From: Clostridium sp. C105KSO13
GTDB lineage: Bacteria > Bacillota > Clostridia > Lachnospirales > Lachnospiraceae
Reading direction: 5' to 3'
Assembly (NCBI RefSeq): GCF_001517425.1
Contig: NZ_FBWL01000166.1
Span: forward strand, 57,862-121,861
DNA length: 64,000 nt
The translations under genes were made by a program, and so were the position numbers. The notes under the pieces are model-generated. The model worked only from the letters and a program-made list of their open reading frames with translations. It was not told the origin of the DNA and did no database searches. Shown here one piece after another: positions 8,537 through 16,416 of this stretch; within the stretch, counting starts at the first letter, position 1, and each line of letters opens with the position of its first letter.

Positions 8537-9871
8537 ATGAAGATTGAGTTGCCAAGAAAAGTGATTATGATTATAAATAATTTGCAGCTGCACGGTTATG
8601 AGGCTTTTGCGGTTGGGGGATGTGTGCGTGATTCCATTCTCTGCCGTAAGCCTGAGGATTGGGATATTACGACTTCAGCCAGGCCGGAGGAAGTAAAGCG
8701 CCTGTTTCGGCGGACTGTAGATACAGGGATTGAACATGGTACGGTTACTGTGATGATCGGGAAGGAAGGATTTGAGGTGACCACTTACAGGGTGGATGGT
8801 TTGTATGAGGACAACCGGCATCCAAAAGAGGTGACATTCACAGCGAATCTTGAGGAGGATTTGAAGAGAAGGGATTTCACGATCAACGCCATGGCATACA
8901 ATGATGAAGCGCGTCTGGTAGATGTTTTTGGCGGAATGCAGGATCTGAATCATCATCTGATTAGGTGTGTGGGTGATCCCATGGAGAGATTTTCAGAGGA
9001 CGCACTTCGGATTCTCAGGGCGGTCAGGTTTTCGGCCCAGCTGTCTTTTCCTATTGAAAAGGAGACTGCAAAGGCGGTCCGCAAGCTGGCACCGACTCTG
9101 AAGAATATCAGTGCAGAGCGCATTCGGGTGGAATTGTTGAAACTTTTAATGTCTGATCATCCTGAATTGATCCAGGACGCTTATGAACTTGGGATTACGA
9201 AGGTTATACTGCCTGAGTGGGACGCGATGGCAGGTGTAAAGCAGCATACACCGCACCATAAATATGACGTGGCAGAGCATACACTATGGGCCCTGAAAAA
9301 TGTGAAAAAGGATAAAATTCTTCGGCTTACAATGCTGCTTCATGATATGGGTAAACCATATATGAGGACGACGGATGAGGCGGGAGTGGATCACTTCAAA
9401 GGGCATGCTCTTGTAAGTGAAGAGATTGCCCGGAAGGTATTAAGACGTCTGAAGTTTGACAATGATACTGTCAAAATAGTAACCAGACTTGTATGCTATC
9501 ATGATTATCGGATTGCAGCCACACCCAAAAATGTACGGCGTGCAATGAATAGAATCGGTGTGGAGCTTTTTCCCTATTACCTGGCAGTTAGGATGGCCGA
9601 TGTGAAAGCGCAGAGTCCCTACCAGAGGAGAAAAAAGATTGAAAACATTGTGGAAATGCGTGAAATTTACCAGGAAATACTGATTGATGATCAGGCTGTG
9701 ACTCTCAGACAGCTGGCTGTCAGCGGAAAAGATCTGCTGAAGCTCGGGATGCACCCGGGGCAGAAGATTGGTGATATGTTAAATGAACTTCTGGAACTTG
9801 TCATTGATGAACCAGAGATGAACGACAAAGATAAATTATGTAGTTATGTAAAAGAAAAGCTTGGCATCTAG
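8537..9871 (+). CDS. cca: CCA tRNA nucleotidyltransferase
   Basis: 444 residues. It adds or repairs the 3' CCA of tRNAs. The nucleotidyltransferase head has AVGGCVRDSILCRKPEDWDITT with the catalytic D-x-D, and RRDFTINAMAYN. RFSEDALRILRAVRFSAQL is the RNA-binding neck. A C-terminal HD phosphohydrolase domain starts near residue 245 (EHTLWALKN and LLHDMGKP). This is the long class II form. The ATG follows AAAGGAAG. Confidence 0.95.
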   Translation: MKIELPRKVIMIINNLQLHGYEAFAVGGCVRDSILCRKPEDWDITTSARPEEVKRLFRRTVDTGIEHGTVTVMIGKEGFEVTTYRVDGLYEDNRHPKEVTFTANLEEDLKRRDFTINAMAYNDEARLVDVFGGMQDLNHHLIRCVGDPMERFSEDALRILRAVRFSAQLSFPIEKETAKAVRKLAPTLKNISAERIRVELLKLLMSDHPELIQDAYELGITKVILPEWDAMAGVKQHTPHHKYDVAEHTLWALKNVKKDKILRLTMLLHDMGKPYMRTTDEAGVDHFKGHALVSEEIARKVLRRLKFDNDTVKIVTRLVCYHDYRIAATPKNVRRAMNRIGVELFPYYLAVRMADVKAQSPYQRRKKIENIVEMREIYQEILIDDQAVTLRQLAVSGKDLLKLGMHPGQKIGDMLNELLELVIDEPEMNDKDKLCSYVKEKLGI

Positions 9872-9934
9872 CATACTCAGGCTGTCCCTTTCATACATTA
9901 GAAAGAGTTAGAATCGTAGAGCAGGGGGGCAGCC

Positions 9935-10936
9935 ATGAGAGAGTATGAATTAGAAGTCCTGGAACAATATGAGATAGAAGTGAAGGGCACCCGCAAAATA
10001 AGGGGTGCGTTTTTTTGCGAAGCAACTGAAGGCACAATGCTGCTGAAAGAAACGGATATTTCAGACAGACGGGCGCCCTTATTGTATACCGTCCTTCGCA
10101 ATTTAGAGGAGGAGGGCTGCTTCTATGTGGACACTCCTGTTTTTAATAAAGAAGGGAAATTAATCAGCCAATCACGGGATGGTTCTAGGTATATGCTGAA
10201 AAAGTGGTATTCCGGCAGGGAATGTGATGTGAAGCGGGAGTATGAAATCTTACAGGCCTGCAGAAATCTGGCAGAGCTGCACAACAAAATGAAGTGGAAA
10301 GCCATGAAAGACACACAAGGAATGCATCCTCCTATAGGAAGGCATTTAAAGGAAGAGTTCCTCAGCCACAACCGTGAACTAAAAAAAGTACGCACATTTA
10401 TGCGAAATAAAGTTTCTAAGGGCTCTTTTGAGTTTCTTCTGCTGAAATATTTTGAACAAATGTATACTTTAGCCGAAAGGATAACAAAACGGCTGGAAGA
10501 ATCAGAGTACAACAGTTTATATCAGAAAAGTATTGAGAACCAGAGTCTCGTACACGGTGATTATAATTACCATAATATTCTGTTTACGCAGAAAGGGATA
10601 GCCGCCACAAATTTTGAACATTTCAGGATAGATGTTCAGGCACAGGACTTATATTATTTTTTGAGAAAAGTCATGGAAAAACATCAGTGGCAGGAAAATT
10701 TGGGGAAAGCCATGCTGGATGCCTATCAGAGTGTACGGCCGCTGGATCCCGGGGAGCTGGAGTATATTGCACTTTGTCTTGCCTATCCGGAGAAATTTTG
10801 GAAGACAGCAAATACTTACTATCATTCTAATAAAGCCTGGATTCCGGAAAAGAATGTGAAAAAACTTCAGGTAACCATCGCCCAGACAGATGAAAAACTC
10901 CGGTTTTTAGAGAATATATTCGCTTTTATTTTATAG
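9935..10936 (+). CDS. CotS-type spore coat kinase-like protein
   Basis: 333 residues with an aminoglycoside-phosphotransferase fold. The catalytic loop is SLVHGDYNYHNILF near residue 205; in place of the canonical metal-binding DFE there is TNFEHFRIDVQAQDLYYFLRK, as in the CotS/YsxE/YutH spore coat family. The N-terminal lobe (KGTRKIRGAFFCEAT) lacks a classical aminoglycoside site. The expected role is a spore coat component that may phosphorylate coat proteins or be a pseudo-kinase. It begins with AGGGGGG before ATG and precedes the mutase by about 50 bases. Confidence 0.82.
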   Translation: MREYELEVLEQYEIEVKGTRKIRGAFFCEATEGTMLLKETDISDRRAPLLYTVLRNLEEEGCFYVDTPVFNKEGKLISQSRDGSRYMLKKWYSGRECDVKREYEILQACRNLAELHNKMKWKAMKDTQGMHPPIGRHLKEEFLSHNRELKKVRTFMRNKVSKGSFEFLLLKYFEQMYTLAERITKRLEESEYNSLYQKSIENQSLVHGDYNYHNILFTQKGIAATNFEHFRIDVQAQDLYYFLRKVMEKHQWQENLGKAMLDAYQSVRPLDPGELEYIALCLAYPEKFWKTANTYYHSNKAWIPEKNVKKLQVTIAQTDEKLRFLENIFAFIL

Positions 10937-10986
10937 TCTCCTGTTGTATAATGAAAGACATACTAATAGAGTGCAGGAGGTATGTC

Positions 10987-12717
10987 ATGGATTATAAAGC
11001 GAAATACGAGTCTTGGTTGTTAAACTCATATTTTGACGCAGATACAAAAGCGGAACTTAAGAGTATCGGGGAAAATGAGCAGGAGGTGAAGGAGCGTTTT
11101 TACACAGATCTGGAATTTGGCACGGCGGGTTTACGAGGCATTATTGGGGCCGGAACTAACCGTATGAATATTTATACGGTTAGAAAGGCAACCCAGGGAC
11201 TGGCAAACTATATTAATAAGAGCGGCAATGCAGGCAGAGGGGTTGCGATAGCCTACGACTCCCGCCATATGTCACCGGAATTTGCCGATGAGACAGCGCT
11301 TTGTCTGGCAGCCAATGGAATTAAGGCCTACGTGTTTGAATCCCTTCGTCCGACACCTGAACTTTCATTTGCGGTAAGGCACCTTAATTGTGTTGCGGGA
11401 ATTAACATTACGGCCAGCCATAATCCTCCGGAATATAACGGATATAAGGTGTACTGGGAAGACGGTGCACAGATTACTCCGCCTCATGATAAGGGAATTA
11501 TGGACGAGGTGAAGGCGATAGAAGACTATACCACCATGAAAACCATGAGCCTTAGGGAGGCAAAGGCAACGGGTCTTTACGAAATCATAGGCGCCGTGGT
11601 GGATGACGCTTACATTACAGAGTTGAAAAAGCAGGTGCTTCATCAGGATGCTATTGATGTGGTGGGGAAAGATATTAAGATTGTGTACAGCCCTCTGCAT
11701 GGGACAGGCAATATTCCGGCTCGCCGGGTCCTAAAGGAACTTGGTTTTCAAAATGTATTTGTAGTAAAAGAGCAGGAACTGCCGGATGGTGACTTCCCTA
11801 CAGTGTCCTATCCCAACCCCGAGGCTGCGGAAGCCTTTGAACTTGGGCTGAAGCTGGCAAAAGAAGTTGATGCAGATATTGTGCTTGCCACAGATCCTGA
11901 TGCAGACCGTCTGGGCGTCCGTGTTAAGGACAAGAACGGAGAGTATCATACACTGACAGGGAATATATCAGGCTGTCTGCTGGCTGATTATGAAATCGGA
12001 CAGAGAAAAGAACTAGGAGGCCTGCCGGAGGATGGCTATCTGATTAAAACTATTGTGACATCCAATATGGCAGAGGCAATTGCAAAGTATTATAATGTAG
12101 GTTTGATTGAGGTGCTGACTGGGTTTAAGTATATCGGACAGCAGATACTCGGGTTTGAAACAAATAGAAAGGGCAAATATTTATTTGGATTTGAGGAAAG
12201 TTATGGTTGTCTGATTGGTACTTATGCGAGAGATAAGGATGCCATTGCTGCAACCATGGCCCTGTGTGAGGCGGCCGCCTATTACAGGACAAAAGGTATG
12301 AATCTATGGGATGCCACCATTGCATTGTACAACCGTTATGGCTATTACAAAGACGAGATTCAGTCTATTACTTTAAAAGGAATCAAGGGGCTTGCTAAGA
12401 TTCAGGAGATTATGGACACGCTTCGGAAAAATCCGCCTTCAGAGATTGCCGGGTACAAAGTAGTAAAGGCAAGAGACTATAAAGCCAACACCATCAGGGA
12501 TATGGAAACCGGACAAGTAGTCCCCACCGGACTTCCTGCTTCCAATGTACTGTATTATGACCTGTCAGACGATGCATGGGTTTGTGTAAGACCATCCGGT
12601 ACCGAGCCGAAAGTAAAGTTTTATTATGGTATAAAGGGTGCCTCACTGCAGGATGCAGACGACAAATCACAGGAAATGGGAAAAGAAGTTCTTGCAATGA
12701 TTGACAAGATGATGTAA
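10987..12717 (+). CDS. Phosphoglucomutase/phosphomannomutase family enzyme
   Basis: 576 residues of the alpha-D-phosphohexomutase superfamily, interconverting hexose 1- and 6-phosphates. The phosphoserine loop is TASHNPPEYNGYKVYW near residue 143; the metal loop is ATDPDADRLGV (three Asp); the sugar-binding loop is GFEESYGC; the phosphate-binding loop is VRPSGTEPKVKFY near the end. I place the start at 10987, preceded by GCAGGAGG, not at the ATG at 10951 which lies within the promoter-like TATAAT. The length matches the PgcA (YhxB) type. Likely feeds glucose 1-phosphate to envelope glycans or glycogen. Confidence 0.9.
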   Translation: MDYKAKYESWLLNSYFDADTKAELKSIGENEQEVKERFYTDLEFGTAGLRGIIGAGTNRMNIYTVRKATQGLANYINKSGNAGRGVAIAYDSRHMSPEFADETALCLAANGIKAYVFESLRPTPELSFAVRHLNCVAGINITASHNPPEYNGYKVYWEDGAQITPPHDKGIMDEVKAIEDYTTMKTMSLREAKATGLYEIIGAVVDDAYITELKKQVLHQDAIDVVGKDIKIVYSPLHGTGNIPARRVLKELGFQNVFVVKEQELPDGDFPTVSYPNPEAAEAFELGLKLAKEVDADIVLATDPDADRLGVRVKDKNGEYHTLTGNISGCLLADYEIGQRKELGGLPEDGYLIKTIVTSNMAEAIAKYYNVGLIEVLTGFKYIGQQILGFETNRKGKYLFGFEESYGCLIGTYARDKDAIAATMALCEAAAYYRTKGMNLWDATIALYNRYGYYKDEIQSITLKGIKGLAKIQEIMDTLRKNPPSEIAGYKVVKARDYKANTIRDMETGQVVPTGLPASNVLYYDLSDDAWVCVRPSGTEPKVKFYYGIKGASLQDADDKSQEMGKEVLAMIDKMM

Positions 12718-12782
12718 CATATGAACATGCTGTTAAAAAATCCCGAAAAGTGCTTAAAAGCCCCATAAAACGGGAAAAATCC

Positions 12783-12811
12783 TTGACAAAAATAAGGGAA
12801 ACAGTTATAAC
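12783..12811 (+). promoter_or_regulatory. hup promoter
   Basis: Consensus TTGACA (12783-12788), 17-base spacer, TATAAC (12806-12811). A long leader of about 95 bases separates it from the start codon. Confidence 0.8.
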
Positions 12812-12911
12812 AGTACATAAGGGTAAATCATGTGAACGCCAGTACATGAGAGCCTTTATTAAAACTGTAGAATATTGTATTCTAGTACAATAAAGAGGAG
12901 GAAAATAATCC

Positions 12912-13187
12912 ATGAACAAAACAGAATTAATAGCAGCTATTGCAGAGAAAGCCGAAATCTCCAAGAAAGACTCCGAAAAAGCATTAAAAGCTTTTACTGA
13001 CGTAGTAACAGATCAGTTAAAAAAAGGCGATAAAGTACAGTTGGTAGGATTTGGAACATTTGAAGTGAGCGAAAGAGCAGCAAGAGAAGGAAGAAACCCA
13101 CAGACCGGAAAGACTATGAAGATTGATGCATGCAAAGCTCCTAAATTCAAAGCCGGGAAAGCACTGAAAGATGAAGTGAACGCTTAA
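12912..13187 (+). CDS. hup: HU family DNA-binding protein
   Basis: 91 residues, the normal HU length. [25 protein letters not shown] forms the helical base; [25 protein letters not shown] holds the beta arm with the intercalating proline region. Nucleoid-associated architectural protein. AAAGAGGAGG precedes the ATG. Alone between a strong promoter and a terminator. Confidence 0.97.
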   Translation: MNKTELIAAIAEKAEISKKDSEKALKAFTDVVTDQLKKGDKVQLVGFGTFEVSERAAREGRNPQTGKTMKIDACKAPKFKAGKALKDEVNA

Positions 13188-13218
13188 TAAGCGAAGAATC
13201 AATAAAAGAATAGTATAT

Positions 13219-13262
13219 GTAAGAAGCACTTATAATGCCTGCGTTGTAAGGGCTTCTTTTTC
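13219..13262 (+). terminator. hup terminator
   Basis: AAGAAGC pairs with GCTTCTT, with further CTTATA/TGTAAG pairing inside, ending in a T run. Confidence 0.8.
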
Positions 13263-13277
13263 TATATGGGTCAGCGA

Positions 13278-13339
13278 AGCACAAAGTGCTTAGCAATCCG
13301 TAGGTATCAAGGGTCAAAATACCTTTTGACCCTTACATC
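13278..13339 (+). repeat. Dispersed intergenic repeat, copy A
   Basis: 62 bases that match the reverse complement of 48971-49032 at 58 of 62 positions by my alignment. It contains the palindrome GCACAAAGTGC and a second imperfect inverted repeat AAGGGTCAAAA/TTTTGACCCTT. It lies between the hup terminator and rqcP. Confidence 0.85.
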
Positions 13340-13376
13340 ATTATATAGAATTAAGTGTATAAAGGAAAGGTGAAAG

Positions 13377-13616
13377 ATGCGTTTAGATAAATTTTTAAAA
13401 GTATCCCGCCTGATTAAGAGGCGGACAGTGGCAAATGAGGCATGCGATGCGGGGAGGGTTCTTGTAAACGGAACTGTTGCAAAAGCATCATTGAAAGTAA
13501 AAGCCGGAGACATTATAGAAATACAGTTTGGAGCGAAGAATGTGAAAGTTGAGGTGCTTCAGCTTCAGGACACGACTAAGAAAGAGGAGGCAAAAGAACT
13601 CTTCAGATATATATAG
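13377..13616 (+). CDS. rqcP: RqcP/YabO-type S4 domain RNA-binding protein
   Basis: 79 residues made almost entirely of one S4 domain: MRLDKFLKVSRLIKRRTVAN, then GRVLVNG and KVKAGDIIEIQFG. In Firmicutes this Hsp15-related protein, encoded just before yabP, works with RqcH on stalled large ribosomal subunits to make alanine tails. The order seen here, followed by yabP and yabQ, is the same as in Bacillus. The ATG follows AAAGGAAAGG. Confidence 0.9.
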   Translation: MRLDKFLKVSRLIKRRTVANEACDAGRVLVNGTVAKASLKVKAGDIIEIQFGAKNVKVEVLQLQDTTKKEEAKELFRYI

Positions 13617-13696
13617 AACATTTTTTCTGTCCTCATATTTTTCCATAACTTGTCATATATATAGAAAAGCACAAAGCGAAGGGGGAAAGCAAGTAT

Positions 13697-13981
13697 ATGG
13701 AAGAGCGGCAGATGCCCAAAGCGCACAAACTGGTTGTAAATAATAGAAAGACAAGTATGGTTACCGGAGTCCTGGATGTTCTTTCTTTTGACTTAAATGA
13801 AATCCTGCTGGAAACAGAGCAGGGAATGCTGATGGTAAAAGGAACAGATCTGCATGTGAATCGTCTGAGTGTGGAAAAAGGAGAAGTGGATCTTGCAGGA
13901 AATATCGATAGCATTGCATACTCCAGTGTGAACCAGGCCGGGCGGCAGAATGAGAATTTCTTTACAAAACTGTTTAAGTAG
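13697..13981 (+). CDS. yabP: Sporulation protein YabP
   Basis: 94 residues with the YabP/YqfC fold: NRKTSMVTGVLDVLSFDLNEI and ETEQGMLMVKGTDLHVNRLSVEKGEV. Known in Bacillus as a sigma-E controlled mother-cell protein needed for normal sporulation. It starts after GAAGGGGGAAAG and lies 8 bases before yabQ. Confidence 0.92.
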   Translation: MEERQMPKAHKLVVNNRKTSMVTGVLDVLSFDLNEILLETEQGMLMVKGTDLHVNRLSVEKGEVDLAGNIDSIAYSSVNQAGRQNENFFTKLFK

Positions 13982-13989
13982 GTCCGCCT

Positions 13990-14322
13990 ATGATGTTGGG
14001 AATTGGAAAAGAGGCGGTTATATTTCTCTATGCGGGGCTATCCGGAGTTGTCATATTTTTCGGCTATGGTGTTCTTAGGCTGTTGAGAAATCTGATAAGG
14101 CATAATATAATTGTAATTAACCTAGAAGACTTCTTCTACTGGGTGGCTGTAAGTGTATATTTATTCGCACAAATGTATAAAACAACATATGGTAGCATCA
14201 GGTGGTTCTTTATACTAGGTGTGGTATGTGGCATTGTTTTAGCAAACTTTATGCTCTCTCTCGCTAAAAAAATATATAAAAAAATCATGAAAAGACTTGA
14301 AAAAAACAAGAAAAGCCGATAG
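13990..14322 (+). CDS. yabQ: Spore cortex biosynthesis protein YabQ
   Basis: 110 residues with three hydrophobic segments (about 12-30, 45-65, 70-92) and a basic tail KKIMKRLEKNKKSR. FYWVAVSVYLFAQMYK is characteristic of YabQ, a mother-cell membrane protein required for cortex formation in Bacillus. Cotranscribed with yabP. Confidence 0.9.
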   Translation: MMLGIGKEAVIFLYAGLSGVVIFFGYGVLRLLRNLIRHNIIVINLEDFFYWVAVSVYLFAQMYKTTYGSIRWFFILGVVCGIVLANFMLSLAKKIYKKIMKRLEKNKKSR

Positions 14323-14374
14323 AATGACCTTATTAAGCAGGGGTGTTTAATGAAAGATTAAGCAGGGTGAGTAT

Positions 14375-14713
14375 ATGGCAAATAAGAAAGAAAGAGTAAC
14401 GCGGCGGTCTAAGACCCGCAGGCGGAATTCTGGTTTTGGCAGCCACAAGCGAAGTATGACAGTGATTACTGTGATATTAGTGTTGTTGGTGTGTGTGCTG
14501 TCAGTGAATGCGCTGACACTGCAGGCTAAAGACAAGGATTACAGACAGCAGGAGGAAGAACTAAGGGCCCAGATTAAAGAGCAGAAAGAGCGCACCAAAG
14601 AGATAAAAGAATACGAAGAGTATGTCAAGACAGATGAATATGTAAAAGAAGTGGCCGAGGAAAAGCTGGGTCTTGTAGACTCGGGCGAAATTATATTTAA
14701 GCCGGCTGAGTAA
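14375..14713 (+). CDS. divIC: Septum formation initiator DivIC/FtsB
   Basis: 112 residues: basic cytoplasmic head, one membrane segment (about 27-50), then a coiled coil from QAKDKDYRQQEEELRAQIKEQKERTKE, ending in the family signature EKLGLVDSGEIIFKP. It bridges FtsL and DivIB at the division septum. Its place after yabQ matches Bacillus order. Confidence 0.93.
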   Translation: MANKKERVTRRSKTRRRNSGFGSHKRSMTVITVILVLLVCVLSVNALTLQAKDKDYRQQEEELRAQIKEQKERTKEIKEYEEYVKTDEYVKEVAEEKLGLVDSGEIIFKPAE

Positions 14714-14771
14714 ATGCACTGCGAAATAAGTGCGCAGACAGATACTGTACAATAGATATACTACAAAAGAT

Positions 14772-14802
14772 AAACTCCAGAAGGTTTTTTCTGGGGTTTT
14801 TT
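14772..14802 (+). terminator. Terminator after divIC
   Basis: AAACTCCAGAA (14772-14782) pairs with TTCTGGGGTTT (14789-14799) and runs into TTTTTT. Confidence 0.85.
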
Positions 14803-14808
14803 GGCATG

Positions 14809-14858
14809 CAGCGAAGCGCATGTCCTTGGTTAGCAACCGTAGTGTGGTTGCTTAACAA
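14809..14858 (+). repeat. Diverged copy E of the dispersed repeat, and hairpin
   Basis: CAGCGAAGC, TTAGCAA and CCGTAG line up with the start of copy A (13272 onward). The copy then folds back: CTTGGTTAGCAACC (about 14824-14837) pairs with GGTTGCTTAACAAG (about 14846-14858). Membership in the family is tentative. Confidence 0.45.
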
Positions 14859-14939
14859 GAACGGTACCCTTGGGGTAGAATTGAGCTGCATGGCTGATTG
14901 CATAAAAGTATAAAACTATGGACAGGAGATGTAGAAAAT

Positions 14940-16340
14940 ATGGACGATGGACAAGCATTACATGCCAGCCCTTATGTGGCGCAGATAGAAAAATTTGCGG
15001 ATTCCTTAAAGCAGCTGTCTCACACTTTTTTAGGTCTGGAAGAACAGAAGAAATCTCTAAGCAATGAAGAGGTTGAGGCGATGTTTGACAGAGTGAAGGA
15101 GAAGGTCTGCATCAACTGTGAGAAATGTGCCTGGTGCTGGGGAGAGAATTTTGTCCACACATATCAGATGGGATACGAAATTCTGTCTGCAGTGGATAAT
15201 TATGGTAATGAACTGAATACAGAGACAAAAAGAAAGCTGCAGCAGAGATGCATTATGGCCCCCCGGTTTTTGAGAGAGATGCTGGAGGCGTTCCATGATG
15301 CCAGGCAGAACATGATGTGGATCAACCGCATTGTCCAGAGTCGGGAGGGATGCGCCGTGCAGATGGACACCTTTGCCGACATGATACGCAGTACGGTGAA
15401 GGAGTTGGAGGATAGCATGTTCACTGACGAGCGCCTGGAGAAAAAAATCAGCACATATTTAAAGCAAAAGGGAATTAGAGTTTTGTACACGAATTTTTTC
15501 ATGAACCCTGAGGGAAAATACGAGGTGCATGTCACTGCCCGCGCTTTGCAGAATGCATGCGTCACTACAAAGGAGCTGGTCCGGGGTATATCAGAAGTTA
15601 TGGGACGGCGATTTGTACTTGACGGTGCTCACGGCCAGGTGCTGGGTAAGGAATATACCACGGTAGTGTGTATAGAAGGTCCGGCATTTTACACTTTGCA
15701 GGGAGTGGCAAGAATAGGGAAAGGCTGTAACCAGATATCCGGGGATAATTTCATGATGATGGAGCTGCCCGGGGGCCGCCAGGGAGTGGCATTGTCTGAC
15801 GGTATGGGATCTGGAGAAAAAGCCTGCAGAGAGAGTACGCTGGTCATCGAACTTCTGGAAGAACTCCTGGAGGCCGGGTTTCCGGAAAAAACTGCTATTC
15901 AGATGATAAACACGACTCTTGTGATGGGGAGGGAGGAAATACATTTTTCCACCATTGACATGAGTGTGTTTGATTTATACAGTGGAGCCTGTGAACTGAT
16001 TAAAGCGGGTGCTTCCTCCACATTTATAAAAAGGGGCGATCAGGTGGAACATTTAAGTTCTACGAGTCTCCCCATCGGGGTGCTGCATACTATAGATATA
16101 GACTCTGTGACACGTCAGCTGGTGGATGGGGACTTTGTAATTATGGTAACGGATGGGATTATGGATGCCCTGCCAGTAGGGGAGCAGGATATTCTCCTAG
16201 AAACTATTATTCGTGGAACGGTAATGAACAATCCCAGGGAAATGGCACACCATATATTGGAACAGGTGCTTAATTGGACAGGGGAACTTCCTATGGATGA
16301 TATGACTGTGCTGGCGGTGGGAATATGGGAAACCAACTGA
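14940..16340 (+). CDS. spoIIE: SpoIIE PP2C phosphatase, form lacking the membrane domain
   Basis: 466 residues. The C-terminal PP2C domain is intact: SGDNFMMMELPGG, ALSDGMGSGEKACRES (about residue 285), FVIMVTDGIMDAL and DDMTVLAVGIW provide the metal Asp set. The preceding part (about 1-270) corresponds to the SpoIIE cytosolic regulatory region and contains a cysteine cluster CINCEKCAWCW. In Bacillus, SpoIIE is about 830 residues with ten N-terminal membrane segments; none are present here or in the DNA upstream. It should dephosphorylate SpoIIAA to release sigma-F. Start 14940 follows AGGAG; an earlier ATG at 14898 has no SD. Place between divIC and tilS is the Bacillus order. Confidence 0.9.
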   Translation: MDDGQALHASPYVAQIEKFADSLKQLSHTFLGLEEQKKSLSNEEVEAMFDRVKEKVCINCEKCAWCWGENFVHTYQMGYEILSAVDNYGNELNTETKRKLQQRCIMAPRFLREMLEAFHDARQNMMWINRIVQSREGCAVQMDTFADMIRSTVKELEDSMFTDERLEKKISTYLKQKGIRVLYTNFFMNPEGKYEVHVTARALQNACVTTKELVRGISEVMGRRFVLDGAHGQVLGKEYTTVVCIEGPAFYTLQGVARIGKGCNQISGDNFMMMELPGGRQGVALSDGMGSGEKACRESTLVIELLEELLEAGFPEKTAIQMINTTLVMGREEIHFSTIDMSVFDLYSGACELIKAGASSTFIKRGDQVEHLSSTSLPIGVLHTIDIDSVTRQLVDGDFVIMVTDGIMDALPVGEQDILLETIIRGTVMNNPREMAHHILEQVLNWTGELPMDDMTVLAVGIWETN

Positions 16341-16416
16341 TAAACATTCGGTACAGCAGATCTAAATGGCTGAACTGTTACTTGATTTTAGGGAAAAAAT
16401 TGGGTATAGTTGACAT

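Noticed and set aside
10951..10986. ATG at 10951 as mutase start
   Set aside because: It lies in a TATAAT-like box with no SD; the ATG at 10987 has GCAGGAGG.
13661..13680. GCACAAAGCGAAG before yabP as another repeat copy
   Set aside because: Only a few bases resemble the repeat core; probably chance near the yabP SD.
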